DNA from: Roseburia sp.
Lineage (GTDB): Bacteria > Bacillota > Clostridia > Lachnospirales > Lachnospiraceae
NCBI GenBank assembly: GCA_022771695.1
Contig: JALEKJ010000057.1
Span: 62,001-126,000, forward strand
Direction: 5' to 3'
Length of the DNA: 64,000 nucleotides
This document shows, piece after piece, positions 1 through 9,541 of this stretch; the first letter of the stretch is position 1, and every line of letters starts with the position of its first letter. Both the position numbers and the translations under genes were made by a program. The notes below the pieces were generated by a model, which saw nothing but the letters and a program-made list of their open reading frames with translations, had not been told where the DNA came from and made no database searches.

Positions 1-109
1 AAGGGAAGTCCGCTCTGTTATCAGATTACACTGACTGCGGATGAAAGCGAGCGATCAAAGTTGGCAGCAGATGCCGTACATCGGTTATAGATACGTGGAG
101 GAATGTAAT

Positions 110-2188
110 ATGAATACAAAAGCAGAAAAAAGAAAACCGTATTTCGCAAATCGGGAGCTTTCCTGGCTCAAATTCAACGAACGGGTGTTGGAGGAGGCAG
201 CGGATAAATCAGTACCGCTGTGCGAGCGACTTTCCTTTTTATCGATATTTCAGAGCAATTTGGATGAGTTTTTTATGGTGCGGGTTGGGTCATTATATGA
301 CCAGATGCTTGTTGATAGAACAGCGAAAGACAATAAGACCGGTATGACCAGCAGGGAGCAGTTAGAAGCAATTTTTGATGCAAGCAGAATTTTGTTGCAG
401 CGCAAGGATATTATTTACCGAGAATGTTTACGGCAGCTAAAGGAAGCGGCAGGCGTAGAGCTTGTAAGCTTTGCAAACATTCTTCCGGAGGATAAGGCAT
501 ATCTGGAAAACTATTTTATGGAAGCGCTGTTGCCGCTTCTATCGCCACAGGTAATCGGTAAGAAACAGCCGTTTCCGTTTCTGACGAATAAGGAAATTTA
601 CGCAGTTGTGGTGCTCGGTACGAAAAACAGCGACAAGCTGGGTATTATCCCGTGCAGTAACCATGTGTTTGACCGCGTGGTGGCGGTGCCGTCTGCACCA
701 AACCGTTTTATCCTTGTGGAGGAGCTGATTTTGCATTACCTTCCGCGGGTATTTGAGCGCTACACGGTGAAAAGCAAATCTTTGATTCGTATTATCCGCA
801 ATGCGGATATCGATGTGGATGAGGCATTTTATGATGAAGATTTGGACTATCGGGATTCCATGGAAAGGTTGATTCGCGTCAGAAAAAGGCTGTGTCCGGT
901 GCGTTTAGAGCATTCAAGGGTGCTTGACGATACCGTAATCGAAAAGCTCAGAAAAGAGCTGGGACTGTTTCCGGAACAGGTATTTTATTCGGAGGCGCCG
1001 TTAGAGATGTCTTTTTTGTTTCAGGTACAGGATATGCTTCGTGAACACAGGGAATTTTTTTATGAACGTCGAGTGCCACAGATGCCGGGAACATTCCTTG
1101 AGAATCGCTCTGTGATGGAGCAGATAGAAGAAAAAGACCAACTTTTAAGTTATCCTTATGAGAGCATGAAGCCGTTTTTGCGGTTGCTAAAAGAAGCCGG
1201 AAACAATGAAAATGTAGTTTCAATCCGCATGACTCTTTATCGCGTGGCAAAAAATTCACAAATTGTGGAGGCATTGATTGATGCGGCGGAAAACGGCAAG
1301 GAAGTGGTCGTGCTTGTAGAGCTGCGGGCGAGGTTTGATGAGGAGAACAATATCGAATGGTCGAGACGGTTAGAAGAAGCAGGTTGTAGAATTATATATG
1401 GAATAGATCATATCAAGGTGCATTCCAAACTTTGTCTGATTACTTACAAGAAAGAGGATGGAATTCATCATATTACGCAGATTGGAACCGGAAACTATAA
1501 TGAAAAAACAGCAAAGCTGTATACAGATTTATCATTAATGACTGCCGATGAGAAAATCGGAGAGGAAGCGGCAGAGGTGTTCCATGCGCTGTGCCTGGCA
1601 CAGTTGGTGGAGCACTCTAAGTATCTGCTGGTGGCACCGAAGTGTCTGCAGGACAAGGTGCTTTTCATGATGAATGAGGAAATCGGGAAAGCAAAGTTGG
1701 GGAAGGAAGGCTATATCGGACTGAAGATGAATGCCCTCACGGATCGCACCATCATTGATAAGCTGGTGGAAGCTTCCCGCGCCGGAGTAAAGATTGATTT
1801 GATTATCCGAGGAATCTGCTGTTTGATACCGGGAGTGCCGGGTTATACTGACAATGTCCGCGTGATTAGCGTTGTGGGAAGATTTTTGGAGCATTCCAGA
1901 ATCTATATCTTCGGAAAGACAGACGAAGCGAACTGTAAGGTCTATATTTCTTCGGCAGATTTTATGACAAGAAATACAACTAAGCGCGTGGAAGTGGCAG
2001 TTCCGATACTTGATAAGGAAATCAAAGAGCGCGTGACGGGGATGTTCCAGTTGATTTTAAGAGACAATGTAAAAGCACGTATACTAAAGAAAGACGGAAA
2101 CTATTTCCACCCGCAGAATGCCGAAGTGCAACTGAACTCGCAGGAGTATTTTTATGCGCTGGCATATCAGAATGTCGATATGGAGTGA
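110..2188 (+). CDS. ppk: Polyphosphate kinase (PPK1)
   Basis: ORF 41..2188; likely start at 110 (MNTKAEKRKPYFANRELSWLKFNERVLEEA); PPK1 N-terminal motif and HSKLCLI / IGTGNYNEKTAKLYTDLSL motifs. Confidence 0.95.
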   Translation: MNTKAEKRKPYFANRELSWLKFNERVLEEAADKSVPLCERLSFLSIFQSNLDEFFMVRVGSLYDQMLVDRTAKDNKTGMTSREQLEAIFDASRILLQRKDIIYRECLRQLKEAAGVELVSFANILPEDKAYLENYFMEALLPLLSPQVIGKKQPFPFLTNKEIYAVVVLGTKNSDKLGIIPCSNHVFDRVVAVPSAPNRFILVEELILHYLPRVFERYTVKSKSLIRIIRNADIDVDEAFYDEDLDYRDSMERLIRVRKRLCPVRLEHSRVLDDTVIEKLRKELGLFPEQVFYSEAPLEMSFLFQVQDMLREHREFFYERRVPQMPGTFLENRSVMEQIEEKDQLLSYPYESMKPFLRLLKEAGNNENVVSIRMTLYRVAKNSQIVEALIDAAENGKEVVVLVELRARFDEENNIEWSRRLEEAGCRIIYGIDHIKVHSKLCLITYKKEDGIHHITQIGTGNYNEKTAKLYTDLSLMTADEKIGEEAAEVFHALCLAQLVEHSKYLLVAPKCLQDKVLFMMNEEIGKAKLGKEGYIGLKMNALTDRTIIDKLVEASRAGVKIDLIIRGICCLIPGVPGYTDNVRVISVVGRFLEHSRIYIFGKTDEANCKVYISSADFMTRNTTKRVEVAVPILDKEIKERVTGMFQLILRDNVKARILKKDGNYFHPQNAEVQLNSQEYFYALAYQNVDME

Positions 2189-2280
2189 GTTATTAAATTA
2201 CAAATCGTGTGTTATAGCAGGAAATAGTATATAATGATATCATATGACTGACGTAGGTTTTGACAGAACGGGGGGAGAGT

Positions 2281-2988
2281 ATGATACAGATTGCGATTTG
2301 TGATGATGAGAAGGAGTGCCGTAAGACAATAGCAGAATACTGCGATAGATACTGTAAACAGCGGAATCTGAAGGCTTGCTGCAGAGAATATGCGTCTGGG
2401 GAAGTGCTGCTCGAGCATGGTGAGGCGGATATCCTTCTGTTGGATGTTGAGATGGCGGGAATGGATGGATTGCAGGTGAAAGACCTTCTCGGGCGGCAGC
2501 GGGCAGATACCAGAATCCTTTTTATATCAAGCCACGAGGAAGCACTTCCGGAGGCATTCGGCAGGCAGGTGTATGGTTTCTTAAAAAAACCGGTGGATTA
2601 TGGGCAGCTTGAGAAAAAGCTGGATATTGTGGTAGCGGACTTGGAGGAGCAGAACCGATGTATTTTATATGAGAGTACAGGTAGTATTCGGAAAATATCA
2701 ATGAATCAGATTTTGTACATACAGGCAGATGGGAAATATACGAAAGTTTTTTTGATGGATGAAGAGGGATATGTCTTTTCCGATAAAAGTATCAGCGAGT
2801 GGAAAGAGGAGCTTGGACCGAATGATTTTGGGATGTGTCATCGGAGCTATTTTGTAAACTTCTATTATGTGAAGCAAATCCAGGAAGATATTATGCTGGC
2901 AAACAATCAGCACATTCCTGTGAGCAGGAGAATGGAAAAGGAGTTTCGGGAAAACTATAGAAGATACATCTGGAGAAAGGCGAAATAA
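2281..2988 (+). CDS. LytTR-family response regulator (AgrA/VirR type)
   Basis: Receiver domain (IAICDDEKECRK, LLLDVEMAGMDGL) plus LytTR DNA-binding C-terminus (YIQADGKYTKVF, CHRSYFVNFYYVKQI). Confidence 0.9.
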   Translation: MIQIAICDDEKECRKTIAEYCDRYCKQRNLKACCREYASGEVLLEHGEADILLLDVEMAGMDGLQVKDLLGRQRADTRILFISSHEEALPEAFGRQVYGFLKKPVDYGQLEKKLDIVVADLEEQNRCILYESTGSIRKISMNQILYIQADGKYTKVFLMDEEGYVFSDKSISEWKEELGPNDFGMCHRSYFVNFYYVKQIQEDIMLANNQHIPVSRRMEKEFRENYRRYIWRKAK

Positions 2989-2990
2989 AG

Positions 2991-4286
2991 ATGCTGATAC
3001 ATATAATTGGAGAAATTGAGGTTATTCTTTTTTTATGGGGAATCCTTCAGATGGAGTTTACGAGAAAAAGGAGCAGTTATGTATGGGCAATATTTATTTT
3101 GGCGGGGGCAGGACTGCTTTATCAGCTATGCCCAAATGAGAATATAGGATTTTTGGCAGGTCGGCTGATAGGCCCCATGTTGGCAACGGTAAATCTTTTT
3201 GATGGTGCAATTGGAAAGCGACTGGCACAGTATTGGTTTAGCCTTTCTTACACTTCCGCATTTTATCTGCCGCTTCGTGTGATAGAAAGCATTCTCGAAT
3301 TAAATGGGAAAAGTATTCCGCCATTTATAGGGGATGATACGATAATCAGCGTTTTGGTAAGCTTGATACTATTAATCATAGCCATTCAAATTAAGAAACG
3401 GGATGGATGGGTAGACTGGGTACGCTCGATTCCTATCGGTTACTATGTTTTGGCAATTATCTGCGCTTTTGCGGTGGAGGGAATCGTAGAATTTACGAGG
3501 ACGATAAGTGCTTTTGAAAATGCGAAAACACAAATTTTTATACAAATCTTACAGACGGTAGTATGTTTGTTTTTGTATGGTTTAGGTGTTGCAGTCGTTT
3601 TTACAAATCTATGGCGGAAGCAGCACAAGAGAGAAAGTGCTTTAAAGGATGAATATCTGCGTATGTCAAAGGCACACTATGATGAATTGGCAAATCACTT
3701 GCGGGAGGTTCGGAGCATCCGCCATGACCTGAGGGCGCATATGAATGTTCTGGAGTCCTATATCGAAGAAGAGCGATGGGAGCAGGCGAAGGAGTATCTT
3801 CAGGAAATCAAAGAACACCAGAATCCGCAGAATGATGTGTGGATAAATATTGGGAATGAACTGGTAAATGCAGTTCTGATTGACGGCATGCGTTCCTGCG
3901 GTAAGGATATAACCTTAGTATGCGAGGGAATGCTGCCACGGGAGTTAAACTTATCGGATTATGATTTGTGTACAATCTTTTCCAATCTGTTGTCCAATGC
4001 AGTGGAGGCCTGTAAAAAATTACGGGAAAAGGAAAAAAGAATTGTTTTACAGGTAAAAAGATTTCAGAATAACATCGTTATTTTGATGGAGAATCCGGTG
4101 GAATGGGAAGTTTCGATAGAGCGTCTGGGAGAGTTTACATCGAAAGCAGAACGAGAGCGTCATGGTTATGGTATTTATAATATCAAAAAGGCAGTGAAAT
4201 GTTATGATGGAGAAGTAGAATTTCATGTAAAAGACGAATTGTTTCAAGTAAGGATTTTGCTATATCAGGCCATTCGCGAGGAGTAG
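2991..4286 (+). CDS. GHKL sensor histidine kinase (AgrC-like)
   Basis: Multi-TM N-terminus, EVRSIRHDLRAHMNVLESYI H-box, NLLSNAVEAC N-box, GYGIYNIKKAV G-box; adjacent to the LytTR regulator. Confidence 0.88.
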   Translation: MLIHIIGEIEVILFLWGILQMEFTRKRSSYVWAIFILAGAGLLYQLCPNENIGFLAGRLIGPMLATVNLFDGAIGKRLAQYWFSLSYTSAFYLPLRVIESILELNGKSIPPFIGDDTIISVLVSLILLIIAIQIKKRDGWVDWVRSIPIGYYVLAIICAFAVEGIVEFTRTISAFENAKTQIFIQILQTVVCLFLYGLGVAVVFTNLWRKQHKRESALKDEYLRMSKAHYDELANHLREVRSIRHDLRAHMNVLESYIEEERWEQAKEYLQEIKEHQNPQNDVWINIGNELVNAVLIDGMRSCGKDITLVCEGMLPRELNLSDYDLCTIFSNLLSNAVEACKKLREKEKRIVLQVKRFQNNIVILMENPVEWEVSIERLGEFTSKAERERHGYGIYNIKKAVKCYDGEVEFHVKDELFQVRILLYQAIREE

Positions 4287-4302
4287 CATTGAAGAGATGA
4301 AA

Positions 4303-4349
4303 ACACGTATTTGACAAGTGCAAAAAATGTCGAATACGTGTTTTTTTTT
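4303..4349 (+). terminator. Rho-independent terminator after the two-component system
   Basis: ACACGTATTTGACA ... TGTCGAATACGTGT followed by a T run. Confidence 0.85.
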
Positions 4350-4350
4350 G

Positions 4351-4412
4351 CCGCTCATTCCAAAAAGTGACCGCTTGTTCCGAAAATAATGCGGCAGGAG
4401 TGTATATATGAT
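4351..4412 (+). promoter_or_regulatory. Putative LytTR-regulated promoter: two direct repeats 20 bp apart plus TATGAT -10
   Basis: CCGCTCATTCC at 4351 and CCGCTTGTTCC at 4371 (9/11 identical), TATGAT at 4407-4412. Confidence 0.6.
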
Positions 4413-4440
4413 ATGGTGACAAAAAAGGAGGTGAGGAACA

Positions 4441-4500
4441 ATGTTATTGTCAGCTTCAAGCGAAATTTGGGAATGGATTTGGGGACTGCTTCGCAATTAA
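4441..4500 (+). CDS. Short peptide MLLSASSEIWEWIWGLLRN (19 aa), candidate signal or bioactive peptide
   Basis: ATG...TAA preceded by AAAAAAGGAGGTGAGGAACA (strong SD with good spacing); sits between regulator pair and C39 transporter; too short for the supplied ORF track. Confidence 0.6.
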   Translation: MLLSASSEIWEWIWGLLRN

Positions 4501-4527
4501 TTTCAAAATGTATTGGGTGGAGAAAAG

Positions 4528-6768
4528 ATGAGATATACATATGTACAGCAACATGATGCAACCGACTGTGCCGCAGCATGTCTGGCAATGATTTGCCTGC
4601 ACTATAAAAAAGAGACAACAATAACCGGACTTCGTGACATGATGGGAACCGATTTAAAAGGAACCAATCTTCTCGGTCTGAGTAAATGCGCAGAGCAGCT
4701 TGGATTTACGACACAGGCAGTGCGGGTGGATCGTGAGGCATTTAAAAGTAAATTTACGCTGCCTGCCATCGCAAACGTTATTACAAAGGAAGGGCTCACG
4801 CATTTTGTTGTGATTTTTAAGATCACGGACAAGCATGTCGTTGTGGGAGACCCCGCAAGGGATTTGATTCGAATAGATATCGATGAATTTTATCAGAATT
4901 TTACCGGGGCATTGCTTCTTCTGATTCCAAATCAGGCGTTTGCTACCGGGCGCGTGCGAGGTCAAAAGGTTTTTGAAAGGTATCTTAGGCTTTTACTTCC
5001 CCAGAAGAAACTATTTTTCTATGGGATTCTGGCATCGTTTTTGATAACGGTGCTGGGAATCCTGTCTTCACTTTTTAACAATATTATCTACGATGAGATA
5101 TTGCCTTATCGTCAAGAGGATGTACTGCGTATGATGATGCTGGTATTCCTCGGCGTATCATTGACGCAGGTGACGGTCAGCTTCGTCCGAGAGTGGATGA
5201 TGCTGCATCTGTCGCTAAAGATTGATATTCCGTTGATGTTAGGGTATTTTGAGCATATTTATCATTTACCGATGAAATTCTTTGCAGCAAGAAAGACGGG
5301 GGATATTACAACCCGATTTTCCGATGCGTTTACCATAAAAAATGTATTTACCAATATTGCATTGACGCTGGTTATGGACGTGGGCATGACCCTTGTGACG
5401 GGCATCATACTCTTTCAGATGAATGCAGAATTATTTGTGATTATCTTATTTATGACAATCGTAAGCATTCTTCTGGTGTTTATTTTTAAGCAGCCATATA
5501 AAAAAATCAACGAAGAGCAGATGCAGCAGTCATCTGTGCTGAATTCACAGATTATTGAAGGCCTTAGGGCGGTGGAGACCATCAAGGGAAATGCAAACGA
5601 GGACGTGGAATTGGACAACATTGAGAAAGAGTATATCCGGTCACTTCGGATTGGCTATAAAGAAAGTATGCTCTCGAATGTACAGGGAACCATTTCCGGC
5701 GTGATTTCTCAAGTCGGGAATCTGGTGTTGATGTATTTCGGAATCATACAGGTAATCCGCGGGGATATTACCCTGGGAAGTATGATGGCATTTATGACGC
5801 TGGCGGGATATTTTACAGACCCGGTCAGCAGGCTGGTTGGTTTGCAGTTGACGATTCAGGAAGCAAATATCTCTATGAAGCGACTGTCCGAAATCCTGGA
5901 TTACGAGAGAGAGCAGGAGGAAACCGCAGAGGAATGCTATCAGGAAGTGGAAAAGATAAACGGTGATATCGAATTCCGAAATGTTACCTTTCGCTATGGC
6001 AATCGCAAGCCGGTGCTCTCAGACGTGAGTTTTACGATTCCGAAGGGAAAAAAAGTAGCATTAGTGGGGGCGAGCGGAAGTGGAAAATCCACGATTGCGA
6101 AGCTGCTGCTGAAATATTATGAGCCGGAGGAGGGCGAAATAACGATTGACGGTATGGATATTCAGGAGTTTGGAAATGAATCGTTACGAAAAGCAATCTC
6201 TTATGTACCGCAGAACATCGAATTATTCTCGAAAAGTATCTATGACAATATACGCGTCAGCAGAATGAGCGCCACGATGGAGGAGGTCAGGGAAGCGGCA
6301 AAGGCAGCGGATGCACATGAATTTATCAAGCGCCTTCCGATGCAGTATCAGACTTATCTGGAGGAGGCCGGAAACGGATTAAGCGGCGGAGAAAAGCAGC
6401 GAATTGCGTTGGCGAGAGCTTTTCTCAAAAAGAATGAATTTTATATTATGGACGAGAGTACCAGCAATCTGGACTTTGCTACCGAAAATATCATATTCGA
6501 TATGATTTATAACAAGTTTAAGAGGAAAACGATGCTTATCATCGCACACCGGCTCGCGACGATAAAAAATTGCGACATCATACTGGTGTTAGATAAGGGA
6601 AAAATCATAGAGCGCGGTACACATGAGGAATTGTTGACAAAACGGGGGGCATATTACAGGTTATGGGAAATGCAGCAGGGAAACTTTACATTGGAATCCG
6701 AGAAACCAGAGACAGAAGAAAGCTTAAACGCCGAAGAGGATATGGATGGAGTTATAAGTTATACATAA
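4528..6768 (+). CDS. Peptidase C39-containing ABC transporter (double-glycine peptide exporter)
   Basis: N-terminal C39 peptidase (YVQQHDATDCAAACLAMI), ABC transmembrane domain, Walker A GASGSGKST, signature LSGGEKQR. Confidence 0.95.
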   Translation: MRYTYVQQHDATDCAAACLAMICLHYKKETTITGLRDMMGTDLKGTNLLGLSKCAEQLGFTTQAVRVDREAFKSKFTLPAIANVITKEGLTHFVVIFKITDKHVVVGDPARDLIRIDIDEFYQNFTGALLLLIPNQAFATGRVRGQKVFERYLRLLLPQKKLFFYGILASFLITVLGILSSLFNNIIYDEILPYRQEDVLRMMMLVFLGVSLTQVTVSFVREWMMLHLSLKIDIPLMLGYFEHIYHLPMKFFAARKTGDITTRFSDAFTIKNVFTNIALTLVMDVGMTLVTGIILFQMNAELFVIILFMTIVSILLVFIFKQPYKKINEEQMQQSSVLNSQIIEGLRAVETIKGNANEDVELDNIEKEYIRSLRIGYKESMLSNVQGTISGVISQVGNLVLMYFGIIQVIRGDITLGSMMAFMTLAGYFTDPVSRLVGLQLTIQEANISMKRLSEILDYEREQEETAEECYQEVEKINGDIEFRNVTFRYGNRKPVLSDVSFTIPKGKKVALVGASGSGKSTIAKLLLKYYEPEEGEITIDGMDIQEFGNESLRKAISYVPQNIELFSKSIYDNIRVSRMSATMEEVREAAKAADAHEFIKRLPMQYQTYLEEAGNGLSGGEKQRIALARAFLKKNEFYIMDESTSNLDFATENIIFDMIYNKFKRKTMLIIAHRLATIKNCDIILVLDKGKIIERGTHEELLTKRGAYYRLWEMQQGNFTLESEKPETEESLNAEEDMDGVISYT

Positions 6769-6774
6769 GGTGGA

Positions 6775-6935
6775 TGTAAAAAGCTTTTACATAAATGCTG
6801 AAACTGGTTGCAAACAGGGACAGAAAAAAGAAGGAGGATGACACAATGGAAATGTGTTACGCAGGGGCATTATCGATGCCAAGTAGCTATGTGGTGATGA
6901 ATGAAGAGGAAATGACGTATACGGAAGGAGGCGGA
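6775..6935 (+). repeat. Conserved upstream element + leader-coding repeat, copy 1
   Basis: TGTAAAAAGCTTTTACATAAATGCTGAAACTGGTTGCAAACAGGGACAG... through the leader codons; nearly identical to copies at 7591 and 12189. Confidence 0.9.
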
Positions 6936-7256
6936 ACGGTTTCAGTAACGTTAAAAAAGAGCACTATTCAAGCCGTAATTGGAACTATTAGTGGTGCAGC
7001 AACAGGATGGGCCATTAATGCCGCATTGGATTCGCTGGCAATTCCAATTGCTACAGCGATAGAACTCGGTACGGCTGGGGCAGCGACATTGGCAGTTGGA
7101 GCATTTCTGATTGCTTGGCATGGAGCGGCGGCAGGAATTGCCAGTGGTATAGCAGGTTCTATTGTTGGAACAGGAGTCAGTAAAATTTATACGGGTGGTG
7201 ATAAGACAGTATCAATTACAAAAAGCTTTTTGCCGAACTTTAGTCTAACGATTTAG
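6846..7256 (+). CDS. Double-glycine leader peptide precursor 1 (hydrophobic Gly/Ala-rich core, bacteriocin-like)
   Basis: MEMCYAGALSMPSSYVVMNEEEMTYTEGGG leader; internal start of ORF 6795..7256 with GGAGG SD. Confidence 0.8.
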   Translation: MEMCYAGALSMPSSYVVMNEEEMTYTEGGGTVSVTLKKSTIQAVIGTISGAATGWAINAALDSLAIPIATAIELGTAGAATLAVGAFLIAWHGAAAGIASGIAGSIVGTGVSKIYTGGDKTVSITKSFLPNFSLTI

Positions 7257-7283
7257 ACGTGATGTAAAAGGTTTCTAAAAAAG

Positions 7284-7328
7284 AGTCTGGTTTTGGGAAA
7301 TGAAAAAACGAATGCCTGAAACCAGACT
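7284..7328 (+). other. Intercistronic hairpin after precursor 1
   Basis: AGTCTGGTTT ... AAACCAGACT perfect 10-bp stem, no U-run. Confidence 0.6.
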
Positions 7329-7348
7329 ATGTAAAAAGGAGAAAGATA

Positions 7349-7516
7349 ATGAAAAAACCTATGTATTATTGGATTGGCTTTGTCGTAAGTATTTTTTTGT
7401 CTGTGAGGTATCTTATCCTGAATGGAATAAACGTAAGCAGCATTTTGGTTGTAATTATAATACAAGTGGTATATCAGGTATTTGTAATGGTGGTTAGAAA
7501 GGTGCGAAAAGAATAA
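7349..7516 (+). CDS. Small membrane protein (55 aa), putative immunity protein
   Basis: MKKPMYYWIGFVVSIFLSVRYLILNGINVSSILVVIIIQVVYQVFVMVVRKVRKE; upstream AAAAAGGAGAAAGATA SD; two hydrophobic segments; below the ORF-track length cut-off. Confidence 0.65.
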   Translation: MKKPMYYWIGFVVSIFLSVRYLILNGINVSSILVVIIIQVVYQVFVMVVRKVRKE

Positions 7517-7590
7517 AGAGTTATATGTTATGCAATTTATTTTTATGGGGAACAGAGATGGTTACACTAAATATGTATCACATAATTAGA

Positions 7591-7753
7591 TGTAAAAAGC
7601 TTTTACATAAATACTGAAACTGGTTGCAAACAGGGACAGAAAAATAATAAGAAGGAGGATGACACAATGGAAATGTGTTACGCAGGGGCATTATCAATGC
7701 CGAGCAGCTATGCAATGCTGAGTACAGAAGAGATGACATATGTTGACGGGGGT
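7591..7753 (+). repeat. Conserved upstream element + leader-coding repeat, copy 2
   Basis: Near-identical to 6775-6935 over the 5' ~110 bp. Confidence 0.9.
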
Positions 7754-8056
7754 TATTATATGACTCATGACGACTGTAATGCGTTACGATTTGCAATCGG
7801 CGCAACTGTCGCTTCTAACTATGGAACAATTGTTACCTTGATTTCTGTATATGGAACAGGTGGAATTGCCGCAGCATTAGCCGGAATTCCGGTAGTCGGA
7901 TGGATTGCAGCAGCCTATGGCGGGGTTGTGATTATCAGAAGTGCAGAACAGATTGCATCTGCACTGGTAAAGGAGGCTGTATACCAGAAAGGAATGGATG
8001 TTTCTCTCGGATTTAGCTGGTTTACGCCATATATTGAGTGCTCAGCAAGAACCTGA
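7667..8056 (+). CDS. Double-glycine leader peptide precursor 2
   Basis: MEMCYAGALSMPSSYAMLSTEEMTYVDGG leader followed by an unrelated core. Confidence 0.8.
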   Translation: MEMCYAGALSMPSSYAMLSTEEMTYVDGGYYMTHDDCNALRFAIGATVASNYGTIVTLISVYGTGGIAAALAGIPVVGWIAAAYGGVVIIRSAEQIASALVKEAVYQKGMDVSLGFSWFTPYIECSART

Positions 8057-8072
8057 TAGAGAAAGGTTTGAT

Positions 8073-8119
8073 ATGGGGGAAGTCTTATATAACGTTCCAA
8101 GGGACAAGACTTCTCCCAT
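8073..8119 (+). other. Intercistronic hairpin after precursor 2
   Basis: ATGGGGGAAGTCTT ... AAGACTTCTCCCAT, 14-bp stem with one G-U, no U-run. Confidence 0.6.
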
Positions 8120-8135
8120 TGGAAAGGAATGCAAT

Positions 8136-9038
8136 ATGCTTTTTAGGAGAACACCGGTGAGTTTGTCGATATTATTCCAAATGCAACTGAGAGCTGCAGG
8201 AAGTGCGTTGTACTTAGTCGCAATTTTTCTGTTTCATAGTAGATTATTTTATATTGGAAGGATAAATGACATAGGACTGGCTAATGGGTTGCTGCTGTTT
8301 TTGCTGATTATTGCACAGATGGTGCTCTTAGTCTTTCAGAGTGAAGGCACAAATCTCTACTGTGATCCGGTCAATGTAAGAAATAGGGGAAAATATATAG
8401 GGATTATTCTGATGGAGCTGTTACTGATGGGATTTCCGGCAGTTTTATGGACAGTGCCCGTGATGTCGGAGAAGAGACAGAATGCTTTTTGGGTTCTTTT
8501 TTGGGCTACGGCAATCATAATTTTGGTCACGCATATGCAGATGATAAAGAATTACAAGCAAATGCCGGAGCAAGAGATTCGAGCACTAATTGCGGATTAT
8601 AAAATGCAGCAGAAGGAAGAATTGTTTGAGAAAAGCGATGCAATCAGGAAAAAAGGCTATGCTTTTATCGGGTACATGATAGGAGTGACGCTGCTGTTTC
8701 GATATCTGGCTTATAATGTTATGACGGCAGTATTGTTTGCAGGGGTGAATATTGCGGTGATGGTAAGTCTGTTTGCAAAGCCGTTGATGGAGTTTTATAA
8801 AATAACAGAAGACGGGAGCGTGTATCTGCGCGTACTTATCGTGGGGATATCCGTCTCGACCATAGGATATGTTTTGGTATACCTAATATGGCAGGATGTG
8901 ATAAGGATTCCATTCTTTTACGGAAGAAGCGCAGATGAGATGGGGATGTTTTACCTGTTATTTTATATTCCATTTTTAAAGGACATCGAAATGTGTTGCA
9001 CAATAGAAAACCGCATGATGCGGCAGTGGGAGAGGTAG
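8136..9038 (+). CDS. Multi-pass membrane protein of the peptide locus
   Basis: Internal start MLFRRTPVSLSILFQMQLRAAG of ORF 7998..9038 with AAAGGA upstream; several TM segments. Confidence 0.6.
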   Translation: MLFRRTPVSLSILFQMQLRAAGSALYLVAIFLFHSRLFYIGRINDIGLANGLLLFLLIIAQMVLLVFQSEGTNLYCDPVNVRNRGKYIGIILMELLLMGFPAVLWTVPVMSEKRQNAFWVLFWATAIIILVTHMQMIKNYKQMPEQEIRALIADYKMQQKEELFEKSDAIRKKGYAFIGYMIGVTLLFRYLAYNVMTAVLFAGVNIAVMVSLFAKPLMEFYKITEDGSVYLRVLIVGISVSTIGYVLVYLIWQDVIRIPFFYGRSADEMGMFYLLFYIPFLKDIEMCCTIENRMMRQWER

Positions 9039-9056
9039 AAAGTCAGGAGACGGTAA

Positions 9057-9541
9057 TGGGAAAAATAGAATTAAATGAGAGAAAAACATTAAAACTAACC
9101 AATACGTTAAAACGTAGTATGGAACTTGAGAAAGAAAGTACAGCACTTACGGTGCAGGTGGAACAGATGCAGTCCTATATTCGGGTAAAAGGGGCGAGGC
9201 AGATTGGTCCGTTAATACAATATGCGCACGCGAGTGTGAGTGAGGCGGGGGAGCTTTCCATGAATATGGAATTGATGCTCCAATGTAATCATTACATCCA
9301 TCAGGTAGAACAGCCGTATGCGATGGACTCAGTAATTCGTGTTCCGGATTGCATCTATTGCCGCTATACCGGACCGGGAGAAATGTTGAAATTTGCTTAC
9401 GACAAAATCAATCTGTTTGCCTTTGAAAATAACATTCCGCTGAGGGGAAACAGCTACACGATATTTGTGGATCAGAATGAAGAAGAAGGTACGCTTGTGG
9501 CGGATGTGTTTATGGAGAGAGCAGATGGCGAAACAGATTAA
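9057..9541 (+). CDS. Small protein with possible GyrI/BmrR-type effector-binding domain
   Basis: Coiled-coil-like N-terminus then IRVPDCIYCRYTGPGEMLKFAYDKINLFAFENNIPLRGNSYTIFVDQNEEEG, resembling GyrI-like folds by eye; HMM not run. Confidence 0.45.

Noticed and set aside
539-1894. Antisense ORFs within ppk (539..736, 948..1274, 1535..1894) and comparable antisense ORFs elsewhere
   Set aside because: Fully inside strong conserved genes on the other strand; shadow ORFs without family signatures.
7300-7497. ORF 7300..7497 plus (65 aa)
   Set aside because: Out of frame with the 55-aa ORF at 7349, which has a proper SD and TM segments; the longer ORF starts inside the hairpin and has no SD.
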